Position numbers and translations under genes: made by a program
Assembly (NCBI GenBank): GCA_903970185.1
Contig: CAJCIC010000004.1
Span: 27,069 to 91,068 of the forward strand
Direction of reading: 5' to 3'
Origin: Gammaproteobacteria bacterium
Lineage (GTDB): Bacteria > Pseudomonadota > Gammaproteobacteria > Burkholderiales > Burkholderiaceae_D
Length of the DNA stretch: 64,000 bases
In this document: positions 18,462 to 26,530 of the stretch, piece by piece
Numbering within the stretch: position 1 is the stretch's first letter
Layout: each line of letters begins with the position of its first letter
Notes under the pieces: generated by a model
The model's input: the letters and a program-made list of their open reading frames with translations, nothing else
Told to the model about the DNA's origin: nothing
The model's database searches: none

Positions 18462-20396
18462 ATGAGCGCACTGGCCATCGCCGGCAGCACCAAAAAGACC
18501 GTGCCGATGGCTTATCGTGTCGTTGCAACCCTTTGCGGCGTCGCGCTGGCAACGCTGATCCGGCTCGCGTTCTCGCCGCTCGTGGGTCACGACGTCCCCT
18601 TCGTCGTCTACGTTCCAACCATCGCGCTTGTGGCCTGGTATGCGGGCAGCGGATGTGGACTGTTGGCGATTGCCGCATCGAGCGCGGCCATCTGGCTGCT
18701 GTTCCTGCCGCAACACGAAGAGGCCATCACCCATCTGAAGATGGCGCTGTTCGCGCTCGGCAGCGGCACCATCGTGTGGGTCATGACCTCCCTGAATCGT
18801 GCCCGGGTGTCACTGATCGCGGCACGCGAGGCCGAAGCCTTGCAGCGTGTGTGGTTCGAATCGATGCTGGGCAGCATCGCCGAAGGCGTGATCGCCACCG
18901 ATTCAAAAGGTGCCCTGACGTACATGAATCGCGCCGCCCAGGAAATGATCGGGGTGAGCGCCGAGAGTGTCCTTGGCCGCCCTTTCGCCCAGGTGGTAAG
19001 CCTGATTGACGAGAGCACCGAGCTTGCGGTGACTGATCTTGAGAAACTCACGCCGCAGCTGCGCCTGATGCTCGCCATCGCCAACAAGCCGTCGATACCG
19101 GTCGCTGCAAGTGTCTCGACGATGCAAGGTGCGGCAGGCGCTGCCGGGTCGGTGCTGATTTTGCGCATCGCGATCGATGAGCGCGAACGTTACCTCTTGA
19201 TCGAGGAGGCAGGCGCGGCGAGGCGCGATGCGGAAGCCGCCAATCGCATGAAGGACGATTTCCTGCGCATGGTCTCGCACGAGTTGCGGGCACCCCTGAA
19301 TGCCATCCTCGGCTGGGCCGACGTGATCCAGCGCAAGCCGGAGCCCGACACGATCACGAAGGGCACGGAGACGATCAAGCGCAATGTCAGAGCGCAAGCA
19401 TCGCTCATCGACAGCATGCTCGACGTCGCGGCCATTGCAAGTGGCCGGTTCGCAATCGAGTTGCGCGACATTTACCTGCCCGATACGATCGATGACGCCT
19501 TGCGCTCGATCGAGCCGATAGCGGCGAGCAAGGGGATCAGGCTGTTGCAGGAGATCGACCGCAAGGACGTTCTGACGCGCGCCGACGCGAACCGCCTGCA
19601 GCAGGTGCTGGCCAATCTCTATTCAAATGCCATCAAGTTCACGCCAAGCGGCGGCGCGATCACGACGACCCTGCGCTATAAGGACGACTCCGTGCAAATC
19701 GAGGTTGCGGATTCCGGGCAGGGGATGGATGCCACCATGCTCACGCTCCTGTTTGAGAGATCGGGTGCGGGCGAGCAGTCGCTGCGCCGCTCCAAGTCAG
19801 GCCTGGGCCTTGGACTGCCGATTGCGCGCCGCATTGTCGAATTGCACGGCGGCCGGCTGATTGCAACAAGCGCGGGCGAGCAGCTTGGCACGACAGTGAC
19901 CCTCGATTTTCCCTTGAAGGCTGCCGCGAGCGTATCGCCCGCCGAAGACGAGGAAGGTTCGCGCCTTGCAATCCTTGCGAGCAGCCGCATCCTCGTCGTC
20001 GACGACGACGCCCAGGCGGCGCTGCTGCTAGCCAATGTTCTCGCAAGACATGGCGCCGAGATTCAAAGCGCGGACTCGGCGCGGCGCGCGCTCGAGATCT
20101 ACCAGCGCTGGCAGGCCGATGCCATCGTGTCAGACATCGGCATGCCCGGTGAGGACGGTCACTGGCTGATCGCGCAGATCAGAAAACTCGAATCCCGGCG
20201 CCACAAAGCGGCCCTCGCCGCACTCGCGGTCACGGCCTACGGGCGTGCGGAAGACCGCGAGCGTTCTCGCGCTGCGGGCTTTGACGGCCACCTCGTCAAG
20301 CCCGTGTCGTCTGACGCCGTCGCCCATGCACTGGCCGAGGCGCTCATGGCCCGAAATTCCGAGGCAGCAAAGACCAGCGGCCGCGTTACGACTTGA
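18462..20396 (+). CDS. Hybrid histidine kinase (DUF4118-like membrane domain, PAS, HisKA, HATPase, REC)
   Basis: 644 aa from ATG 18462. Four hydrophobic helices at about 15-112 resemble the DUF4118 (KdpD-type) membrane domain. A PAS domain follows (about 130-245). The kinase core has His273 in VSHELRAPLN, N-box NLYSNAIKF, and glycine boxes DSGQGM and KSGLGLGLP. A C-terminal receiver has Asp558 in VSDIGMPGEDG. It starts 7 bp after the peptidase gene. Its last 11 bp overlap the convergent bacterioferritin-like gene. Signal not known. Confidence 0.9.
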   Translation: MSALAIAGSTKKTVPMAYRVVATLCGVALATLIRLAFSPLVGHDVPFVVYVPTIALVAWYAGSGCGLLAIAASSAAIWLLFLPQHEEAITHLKMALFALGSGTIVWVMTSLNRARVSLIAAREAEALQRVWFESMLGSIAEGVIATDSKGALTYMNRAAQEMIGVSAESVLGRPFAQVVSLIDESTELAVTDLEKLTPQLRLMLAIANKPSIPVAASVSTMQGAAGAAGSVLILRIAIDERERYLLIEEAGAARRDAEAANRMKDDFLRMVSHELRAPLNAILGWADVIQRKPEPDTITKGTETIKRNVRAQASLIDSMLDVAAIASGRFAIELRDIYLPDTIDDALRSIEPIAASKGIRLLQEIDRKDVLTRADANRLQQVLANLYSNAIKFTPSGGAITTTLRYKDDSVQIEVADSGQGMDATMLTLLFERSGAGEQSLRRSKSGLGLGLPIARRIVELHGGRLIATSAGEQLGTTVTLDFPLKAAASVSPAEDEEGSRLAILASSRILVVDDDAQAALLLANVLARHGAEIQSADSARRALEIYQRWQADAIVSDIGMPGEDGHWLIAQIRKLESRRHKAALAALAVTAYGRAEDRERSRAAGFDGHLVKPVSSDAVAHALAEALMARNSEAAKTSGRVTT

Positions 20397-20946
20397 GCAT
20401 CGGCATGCCTTCGTGCGCGATGAGCAGGTCGTGCATGTCGTTGGCGTGCTCTTCTTCCTTCTCAAGGATCTTCTCGATCATCACCCGCGTTGTCGGGTCG
20501 TGATCGGCAAAGAACCTGATCAATTCGCGATAATGCTCGACGGCAATGCGCTCGGCCACGAGATTCTCGCGAATCATGTCGACAAGGTTCTTGCCCTCCG
20601 AGTATTGCGATGCAGAGCGCGCGGTAAGTGAGTCGGGATTGAAATCCGGCTTGCCCCCCAGCTGGTTGATGCGCTCGGCGACGAGCATCGCGTGCTCCTG
20701 CTCCTCGGCGGCGTGCTCGGCGAACTCGGCCTTGACGCCATCGCTTGAAATCCCGGTCGCCGTGACGTAGTGCATGGTGTAGCGCAACACGCAAACCAGT
20801 TCGGTGGCCAGCACGGATTGCAGGATTTCAATGACCTGCTCGACATTTCCCTGATAGTTATCGGTAACGGCGCCCTTATCGAGGCTCTTGCGGGCCTTGG
20901 CGCGCAAGTTCTTGACGTCAGTCAGGAACGGTTTTTTTGGGGTCAT
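20386..20946 (-). CDS. Bacterioferritin-like / ferritin-family protein
   Basis: 186 aa, ferritin-like four-helix bundle with di-iron ligands: ATELVCVLRY, EHAAEEQEHAMLVAERI, NLVAERIAVEHY, and EKEEEHANDMHD, giving the paired ExxH motifs. The N-terminal 35 residues are lysine-rich, a feature of DNA-binding or cytosolic Dps/bacterioferritin relatives. It should store or detoxify iron. The ribosome site AAGGAAAAAGAGCG precedes the ATG. Confidence 0.88.
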   Translation of the reverse strand: MTPKKPFLTDVKNLRAKARKSLDKGAVTDNYQGNVEQVIEILQSVLATELVCVLRYTMHYVTATGISSDGVKAEFAEHAAEEQEHAMLVAERINQLGGKPDFNPDSLTARSASQYSEGKNLVDMIRENLVAERIAVEHYRELIRFFADHDPTTRVMIEKILEKEEEHANDMHDLLIAHEGMPMLKS

Positions 20947-21229
20947 CGCTCTTTTTCCTTAAATTCGGTTTATCGGGGCCGCTTCTAGGCGCATGTTCTG
21001 GCTAGGCCCGCAAGCCGCGCGCCTAACTCTGGCGCAGCGCGCCAAACGGGGCCCGGCAAGGGCGCAAACCGCGCGCGCTCTGAAACATCCCCGGGCTCAC
21101 GAAAGCGGCAAATCGCCGGGCGCGCCTGGGCCTCGCTGCACCACGCATCCCGCCAGCTGCGAGATTCGATGGCGAGCATGCGTTGCGCCGCCAGCAAGGC
21201 CAGGGCTCGGCGCGGAATTCGCCCCCGCG
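20947..21229. other. Intergenic region, 283 bp, no gene seen
   Basis: GC-rich stretch between two minus-strand genes. Short frames exist on both strands, but none has a recognisable product or ribosome site. No tRNA-like or terminator-like structure with a T-tract was found. The first 20 bp carry the ribosome site of the bacterioferritin-like gene. Confidence 0.5.
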
Positions 21230-23074
21230 CTAGGCGCGGGCGCGCTCAAGGACCTCGATGAGGTGCATCGCCGAATTCACCTTGATCCATCCCTTGCGCT
21301 GCGGAGTGTCTCTTGCCAGTTCGTCGTCCGTGTAAATTCCACACACGATGCGAGCGCCGCCTGCAATGGAGGCCAGGTCGGCTTTTTTGGCGTCCATGGC
21401 GCAATCAATCCGAAGCGGCTCGCAGCTAAGCACACAGAGCGCGGTTGCGACGTCGGCCTTGTCCTTGGGCGCAAGCGGCGTTGTTCCTGTCGAATTCGAA
21501 ACGCCTGCCTCAAATCCCAGTTGTTGCAGCAAGGCCACGACCGCGGCGCCAAGCAGATCATCGAAGGGGCCCTGGCAAGGCACACACAGGACGCGTTCAC
21601 CCGGATGCGCCTTGCGCTTGCCTCGCATGCGCTTTGCGCGAGCGAGCTTTTGTGGCAAGGCGCGCACCAGAACATCCGCAGCATCGTGCGCGCGCGCCAC
21701 CGCCTCCGGGGCGAGCGCATTGGAGAACTTCGATTCCGCGAGCAGCCGAAATGCGGGAATCAGCACCCGATCGAAGTAGTCGAGCCCGGTGTTCTTTGCC
21801 AGAAAACCCTGGGCATGCTGGATGGCCGCGTCGCCATTGGACTCCGCCAGATGGTCATAGAGTTCTTGCGAGGAACGGATGTTGGGCTTCTCGCCCAGCA
21901 GGATCTCCAGGAAATTGAGTTTTTCGACATAACGACCGAGCACCACCAGGCACAGGGTCAGGGGCGTCGACAGGATCAGCCCGACCGGACCCCACAGCCA
22001 GCTCCAGAAAATGGCCGCGATCACCACCGAAAGCGGTGAAAGCCCCGTGGTGTGGCCATACAGCAGGGGCTCGACGAATTGCGACGCGACGACCTCGGTG
22101 GCGCCAAACACACTGATCGTCCAGACCACCATCGACCAGCCTGGGTCGATCGCAGCAGCGAGCAATCCGGCCAGGATTGCAGCGATCCACACGCCCACGT
22201 ATGGAATGAAGCGAAGCGTCGCGGCAAGAACGCCCCAAAGTACGGGGCTCGGCGCCCCAAGCGCAGCGAGCGCGCAGCCAATCACAAGGCCAACTGACGT
22301 ATTGACGCCCAGTTGCGAGAGGAAATAGCTCGAAAGTCGAGCCGCAGTATCGTCAAGTGCGATCGTCGTTCGCGCCGCATCCTTGGCGCCGGTCAATTTG
22401 ATGAAGCGGTCGCGCACGGTCTGGCGATCGATCAGCATGAAGATCGACAGGACAAACACGATTGCCGCGGTTTCAAGCGGATCGAGCAGGGCCGACAGGA
22501 AGTGGCCGACCAGTTGCAACGGCGGGCCATGCATTTCGCTGGGCGCAGGCGCCACAGGTGCAGCAGGCACACTGGGCGATGCGTGCGACGTGGCCGCGGG
22601 CGTGGGCAAGGCCGGTGGCGGCGAAGGTGTTTGTCCCGAACTCACCCTCTCGATGACCTGGCCCGCACGGCCAAGAAACTGCCCGACCCGGCCGTTGGCA
22701 AATTCCTCGATCGATTCGACCTTGGCGTTGATCGTCTCTTGATACTGCGGCAGGCTTTGCGCGAGTTGCGCGATCTGGCTGCCCACCACGCCAGCGATCG
22801 TCACGACGATACAAAGCGGAACGACCACCGAAACCAGCACGGCAACTGCCTGGTTGATGCGCAGGCGCTCGAGGAATCTGACAAGCGGGGCGACAAGAAA
22901 GCTGAATATCACGGCAAGCGTGATCGGAATCAGGATTTCGCGAGCGAAATAGATCGCAGCGACGAGCGCCAAGCCCGCAGTCAGAGTCGCCGGCTGCGCG
23001 AGTGACTCGCGGGTTGAATGTTTTCTGACGACCTCGGGCGTGGGCGCGAGAGGATCTGCTTGGCGGTCTTTCAT
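21230..23074 (-). CDS. AI-2E family transporter with extra C-terminal domain
   Basis: 614 aa from ATG 23074 (CAGGGGAACCG upstream; the frame extends to 23170). The first 430 residues are a PerM/YdiK-like permease: paired helices near 35-90, a soluble loop rich in Pro/Ala/Ser around 165-205, then five helices and the family GPVGLILSTPLTL motif. The family includes AI-2 exporters and Na+/H+ antiporters, so the substrate is open. The last 150 residues (ERVLCVPCQGPFDDLLGAAV onward) look like a Rossmann/B12-binding-type fold, an addition to the core family. Peptide mini-genes lie upstream on the same strand. Confidence 0.82.
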   Translation of the reverse strand: MKDRQADPLAPTPEVVRKHSTRESLAQPATLTAGLALVAAIYFAREILIPITLAVIFSFLVAPLVRFLERLRINQAVAVLVSVVVPLCIVVTIAGVVGSQIAQLAQSLPQYQETINAKVESIEEFANGRVGQFLGRAGQVIERVSSGQTPSPPPALPTPAATSHASPSVPAAPVAPAPSEMHGPPLQLVGHFLSALLDPLETAAIVFVLSIFMLIDRQTVRDRFIKLTGAKDAARTTIALDDTAARLSSYFLSQLGVNTSVGLVIGCALAALGAPSPVLWGVLAATLRFIPYVGVWIAAILAGLLAAAIDPGWSMVVWTISVFGATEVVASQFVEPLLYGHTTGLSPLSVVIAAIFWSWLWGPVGLILSTPLTLCLVVLGRYVEKLNFLEILLGEKPNIRSSQELYDHLAESNGDAAIQHAQGFLAKNTGLDYFDRVLIPAFRLLAESKFSNALAPEAVARAHDAADVLVRALPQKLARAKRMRGKRKAHPGERVLCVPCQGPFDDLLGAAVVALLQQLGFEAGVSNSTGTTPLAPKDKADVATALCVLSCEPLRIDCAMDAKKADLASIAGGARIVCGIYTDDELARDTPQRKGWIKVNSAMHLIEVLERARA

Positions 23075-23170
23075 CGGTTCCCCTGATTGCGTCTCGATCA
23101 TAACCGGGGATGTCGATTTGGCCGCAGCCGCCATGCGGGGAGCCTGACGACGCCAGCGTGCATTGAGCAA

Positions 23171-23417
23171 CTGCGGGATACGGCGTCGTTAAGGGGAGTG
23201 CTTCGGAACTCGAGATCGAAGCAAGGCCCGGCGTTCCCGACGAAGTGCGCTGGCCTGCATGGGGGGACTCATCAAATCGCCCCTTCACGCGCGCGGCAGG
23301 AAGGCCATTTTTCTGATTGGCCGCTACGCGTTGGGCAACAATCAGTCGCTATGGGTCAGGCACCGCCAGACGGAGTGCCCGTGCTGCAACAACTTCAACG
23401 TCGACGCTGCGGCAGTC
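23171..23417. other. Intergenic region with possible remnant of a sixth peptide mini-gene
   Basis: No intact gene. On the minus strand, 23405-23383 reads VDVEVVAA in one frame, like the leader of the five mini-genes upstream (VDAVEFEV, DIVEIEIAA), but without start codon, GG motif or core. It may be a decayed copy or chance. The rest contains short frames with no recognisable product. Confidence 0.35.
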
Positions 23418-23561
23418 TCAATGGGGTCGTCCGTGGGACCCCGGCCGTGCTTGTTGCTCGTACAGATTGAAGGCAGTTGAGTCGCCGCCACCGACGAGCG
23501 CAAGCTCATCGAGCGTCAGGGGAGTCACTTCAGTGTCAACAACGTCGAATTGGGTGTCCAT
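23418..23561 (-). CDS. GG-leader peptide precursor, copy 1 (stop lost, C-terminal extension)
   Basis: 47 codons from ATG 23561 with GGGGAG upstream. Residues 1-34 match the other four copies: a leader starting MDTQFD, the motif LTLDELALVGGG, and the core DSTAFNLY. Here the usual stop after the Tyr codon is replaced by GAG and the frame runs 13 residues further (EQQARPGSHGRPH) to TGA. It is the last gene of the array. Either it is decaying or it makes a longer core; the extension has no counterpart in the other copies. Confidence 0.7.
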   Translation of the reverse strand: MDTQFDVVDTEVTPLTLDELALVGGGDSTAFNLYEQQARPGSHGRPH

Positions 23562-23590
23562 GTTCGAGCTCCCCGCAAGTTGGCTATATA

Positions 23591-23704
23591 TTAGTACAGA
23601 TTGAAGGCAGTCGAGTCGCCACCACCAACGAGTGCGAGTTCAGCCAGCGTCAGCGGCTTGGCAGCGGGAACTTCAATTTCAACCACGTCGGTCTGGGTGT
23701 TCAT
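23591..23704 (-). CDS. GG-leader peptide precursor, copy 2
   Basis: 37 aa, starting MNTQTDVVEIEV and ending LTLAELALVGGGDSTAFNLY, followed by TAA. The leader fits the double-glycine consensus (Glu -8, Leu -7, Val -4, Gly -2, Gly -1 relative to cleavage after the third glycine). That would release an octapeptide identical in all copies. Gap to copy 1 is 29 bp and to copy 3 is 26 bp. Too short for routine gene finding. Function is inferred only. Confidence 0.8.
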   Translation of the reverse strand: MNTQTDVVEIEVPAAKPLTLAELALVGGGDSTAFNLY

Positions 23705-23730
23705 GGGCGGGTTCTCGTGAATTGTCTTGT

Positions 23731-23835
23731 CTAGTACAGGTTGAAGGCGGTCGAATCGCCACCGCCGACCAGCGCGAGCTCAGCCAGGGTCAGGGGCGTG
23801 ACTTCAAATTCAACAGCATCGACTTGGGTGTTCAT
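23731..23835 (-). CDS. GG-leader peptide precursor, copy 3
   Basis: 34 aa, the shortest intact copy: MNTQVDAVEFEVTP, then LTLAELALVGGG and core DSTAFNLY, ending TAG. AGGAC lies seven bases before the ATG. It lacks the AAK spacer found in copies 2 and 4, so the leader length varies while GG motif and core do not. This pattern fits selection on the C-terminus. Confidence 0.8.
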   Translation of the reverse strand: MNTQVDAVEFEVTPLTLAELALVGGGDSTAFNLY

Positions 23836-23861
23836 GGGTAGGTCCTGTTGGAGTGTCTCAA

Positions 23862-23975
23862 TTAGTACAGGTTGAAAGCGGTCGAGTCGCCACCACCAAC
23901 GAGCGCGAGTTCAGCCAGCGTCAGGGGCTTGGCAGCGGCGATTTCAATTTCAACGATGTCGATTTGGCTATTCAT
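23862..23975 (-). CDS. GG-leader peptide precursor, copy 4
   Basis: 37 aa: MNSQIDIVEIEIAAAKP, then LTLAELALVGGG and DSTAFNLY, stop TAA. AAGGAA lies five bases upstream of ATG 23975, a good ribosome site. Most similar to copy 2 in leader length and sequence. Confidence 0.8.
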   Translation of the reverse strand: MNSQIDIVEIEIAAAKPLTLAELALVGGGDSTAFNLY

Positions 23976-24009
23976 GGTGATTTCCTTGGTCAAGATGGCT
24001 TAGGTAGGA

Positions 24010-24129
24010 TTAGTACAGGTTGAATGCGGTTGAATCGCCGCCGCCCACAAGAGCGAGTTCGGCCAGTGTCATCGGCGCAAAAACGGGGGTCTGTGCGGCG
24101 ACTTCTGTGTCAAGAATTTGCGTGTCCAT
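24010..24129 (-). CDS. GG-leader peptide precursor, copy 5 (first in transcription order)
   Basis: 39 aa: MDTQILDTEVAAQTPVFAP, then MTLAELALVGGG and DSTAFNLY, stop TAA. AGGAA lies upstream of ATG 24129. It has the most divergent leader but an identical core. As the promoter-proximal gene it follows a 376-bp region shared with the divergent TPR/HD-GYP gene. Confidence 0.8.
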   Translation of the reverse strand: MDTQILDTEVAAQTPVFAPMTLAELALVGGGDSTAFNLY

Positions 24130-24505
24130 GGTTTGGGTTCCTGAAAAGTTGGTGTAGGGTGGGTCTACTAGGTAGAAATCTCAGTCAAGTCTAGTTCTCG
24201 AAAATAGAGGAGGAAGCTGGTTCCAAAGGCCCGTTTTGCTGGGGGGCCGGCCGTGTATCTCTCTGTCTCGCGTGCTTCAGTTGCATCCATTGCCTGGTTT
24301 TCTAGTTGCGGACCGCTGTGGGGATTACCGGTGCAACCTCGTTGCATCTGCGCCACAGGCATGCTCAGATGAAGGGTTACGAAAGTGTCCGAATCCACAG
24401 GAGCCTCAGTTTCGGTAGCATCGCTAAAGAGTGAACAACTGTCAATGGCGTTGCGTGTGTGCAATGTGACCTTTCCATTTCCGAATTGATATAGAACCCA
24501 GTTTT
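24130..24505. promoter_or_regulatory. Divergent control region between peptide array and TPR/HD-GYP gene
   Basis: 376 bp without a convincing gene. It contains a perfect inverted repeat TGCAAC-CTC-GTTGCA (24332-24346) and a direct repeat of GTTGCATC at 24280-24287 and 24341-24348, which could be operator half-sites. Toward the array, TTGACT on the minus strand (24188-24183) is a possible -35, but no good -10 is spaced behind it. Toward the HD-GYP gene, TGATATAGA lies about 15 bp before the start codon. A 98-codon minus-strand frame covers most of the region; I do not believe it codes. Confidence 0.5.
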
Positions 24506-26530
24506 ATGCCGAACCTGGCCGAACTACTAGGAAAAGCAGGCCTCAAGAATCTTCCGGGGGCCGAGTTTGACCACTTGGGCGAGCTGCTCCAGTCAGCCAC
24601 GCCAGAGGAGGCTATTGCCTTCCTCGAACGCATTTTTTCAGAGGTGAAAACGCTGGTTTTGCGGCAGGATCCGATGGACACGCCCCTGGTCGAAAGGACG
24701 GTCCGGCTGTTCTCCGCCGTTGGCCTAGAAGAGTTCGAGGGCCACGTCCTTGGCATCCTGCATGCGCTGGGGTCCTTCTACCTATACCTCGGCAAATTCC
24801 GTCAGGCGATTACAACACTGGAGCCCCTTTTGCCGGTGGTGCGGCGCCGCGGCAAGCCCGACGCCTTGCGACGCCTGCACAACACGCTTGGCGTCTGTTA
24901 CGCCGACGTCGCCGATTTCAGCAAGGCCATGGAGCACTACGATGCGGCACTGACGATTGCCCGCGAAATGGGCGATCGCTTCCTGGAATCAGCGGCGCTC
25001 GTCAATGCCATGGGCGGTTTAAAGCAGATGGGCCTGTATCAGGACGCCATCGACGTGGGCAACCAGGTCCTCGCGATGAAAATCGATACCGAGCCCGGTC
25101 GCGACGTGCGCTTTCAATGCAGCAGCATCGGCCTGTTTTGCGCGCACCGACTGCGCGACCACGCCGCCGCCCTGGCGTTTCTCTCCGAGGGCAGCAGCCT
25201 GCTCGATTGCCCTGCGATCTCACCATTTAATCGCGCAACGTTTGAACAAAGCCGTGCGAATTACCTCATCGATACCTACGACGCCGAGACTGCAGAAATG
25301 TGTCTTGCCGCCGCACGCGAAGCCCTGCGCGATTGCAAAAATCCCCGGGTTCAGATGCACATCGCGATTTCCTCGGCAGTGGCGCAGTGGGCAAGCGCCT
25401 CGTCGATGGATCCTCCCGACTGGCGCCGCATTTTGAGCAGCCGCGCATCGCTCAAGGACATGTACCGGGAATCCAGCGAGTCGAAGTGGGAGTTCGCCGA
25501 CCTGTTGCGCGCGCTATTGAAGACGCATAGCAACGCCGAGAGCCCGGACGTCGCCCGTCAGGGCATGGAGTATGGCCGTGAGCTTGTCGAGTTTGCGACC
25601 AATTTCCGCCGCGCAAAGTTCTATCGGCAATTGACCGACCAGGGCGTGTACATGGAAAACTCCGTGATCCGCCCCTTCGATCCCTTCAAGAACTCGCGCA
25701 ATTGGCTCAATGGCGCGCCGATCGAATCGCCGCCCAAGGTCATCCCGGCGCCAAGGATCGAGAAGCATCCGGAAGTCACTGCGATTCACGAAGACATTGC
25801 CTCACTTCGGGTTCAGGCCTTCAGAAGCGAGATCAAGACACTCGCTTATGCAACTGCTGAAAACTGGGCGCTGGCGGCCGAGTTTTTTGACGACGACACC
25901 GGCAAGCATTGCTTCAGGGTGGGCTATCTTGCTGGTCAGCTCGCGCAGCAGATGAGTCTGGAGCCGCAGTTTTGCGTCCAGATCGAACATGCCGCCCGCC
26001 TGCATGACATCGGCAAGATTGCGGTCAACGAAATGATCCTGCTCAAGCCCGGCCGGCTTGATCCCCAGGAGCTGGCCGCAATGCAGCTGCATACGCAAGC
26101 CGGCGCGGACATGCTTGAGGGAACCAACGATCCGACGCTCAAGCTCGCGATCACGGTCGCCAAATACCACCACGAATGGTGGAACGGCGAAGGTTATCCG
26201 GCGCGCCTTAGCTTTGACCGCATTCCCCTTGCCGCGCGCATCACAGCGCTTGCCGACGTCTACGACGCGCTCACCAACGTCAGGCCGTACAAGGTTGCAT
26301 GGAAGCCCGCTGCGGCAATCGACGAGATGCAGCGCTTGACGGGTTTGCAGTTCGATCCATCGCTCGTGCCGGCTTTTCTGGCGGTGCTCGAACGCTACAT
26401 CCCGATGCTCGAGCAAAATCGCATCCCCGGACTCAAGGATCTCGAGGAGAATGCGCTGCTGCAGTCACGGCGCAATCTGCTCTCGACCATCAATGCCACG
26501 CCCGCATTCTCTGCTGGCGCACGCAAATAG
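24506..26530 (+). CDS. TPR-repeat protein with C-terminal HD-GYP domain (putative c-di-GMP phosphodiesterase)
   Basis: 674 aa, no signal or membrane segment, so cytosolic. Residues about 70-350 are helical repeats of TPR type (for example FYLYLGKFRQAITTLEPLLP and HNTLGVCYADVADFSKAMEHY). Residues about 440-640 form an HD-GYP domain with HDIGK (His500-Asp501), LHTQAGADML, HHEWWNGEGYP (555-565), and ARITALADVYDALTNVRPYK. All main metal-ligand motifs look intact, so it should hydrolyse cyclic di-GMP. TPR sensors fused to output domains can bind short peptides, as in the RRNPP regulators of Gram-positives. The divergent peptide array makes that plausible but unproven. Confidence 0.87.
   Translation: MPNLAELLGKAGLKNLPGAEFDHLGELLQSATPEEAIAFLERIFSEVKTLVLRQDPMDTPLVERTVRLFSAVGLEEFEGHVLGILHALGSFYLYLGKFRQAITTLEPLLPVVRRRGKPDALRRLHNTLGVCYADVADFSKAMEHYDAALTIAREMGDRFLESAALVNAMGGLKQMGLYQDAIDVGNQVLAMKIDTEPGRDVRFQCSSIGLFCAHRLRDHAAALAFLSEGSSLLDCPAISPFNRATFEQSRANYLIDTYDAETAEMCLAAAREALRDCKNPRVQMHIAISSAVAQWASASSMDPPDWRRILSSRASLKDMYRESSESKWEFADLLRALLKTHSNAESPDVARQGMEYGRELVEFATNFRRAKFYRQLTDQGVYMENSVIRPFDPFKNSRNWLNGAPIESPPKVIPAPRIEKHPEVTAIHEDIASLRVQAFRSEIKTLAYATAENWALAAEFFDDDTGKHCFRVGYLAGQLAQQMSLEPQFCVQIEHAARLHDIGKIAVNEMILLKPGRLDPQELAAMQLHTQAGADMLEGTNDPTLKLAITVAKYHHEWWNGEGYPARLSFDRIPLAARITALADVYDALTNVRPYKVAWKPAAAIDEMQRLTGLQFDPSLVPAFLAVLERYIPMLEQNRIPGLKDLEENALLQSRRNLLSTINATPAFSAGARK

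Larger units (their letters stand above)
23418..24129 (-). repeat. Tandem array of five peptide mini-genes, unit about 130-155 bp
   Basis: Start codons at 24129, 23975, 23835, 23704 and 23561 give spacings of 154, 140, 131 and 143 bp. About 60 bp at the 3' end of each unit are almost identical, differing mostly at third codon positions; that means the encoded peptide, not just the DNA, is conserved. Each unit has its own ATG, mostly its own ribosome site, and (except copy 1) its own stop. It is a duplicated gene family, not a CRISPR: repeats are coding and spacers are not unique 30-mers. Confidence 0.85.

Noticed and set aside
20985..21197. 70-codon minus-strand frame in the gap before the AI-2E transporter
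   Set aside because: No ribosome site and a composition like antisense GC-rich noise.
23259..23480. 73-codon plus-strand frame opposite peptide copy 1
   Set aside because: Overlaps the mini-gene on the other strand; no conserved motif.
23418..24129. CRISPR-like repeat
   Set aside because: Units are coding, repeats are about 60 bp and imperfect at third codon positions, and the intervals are not uniform unique spacers; no cas genes nearby.
24168..24464. 98-codon minus-strand frame upstream of the peptide array
   Set aside because: No ribosome site, no similarity to the mini-genes, odd composition, and it covers the palindromic control region of two divergent genes.
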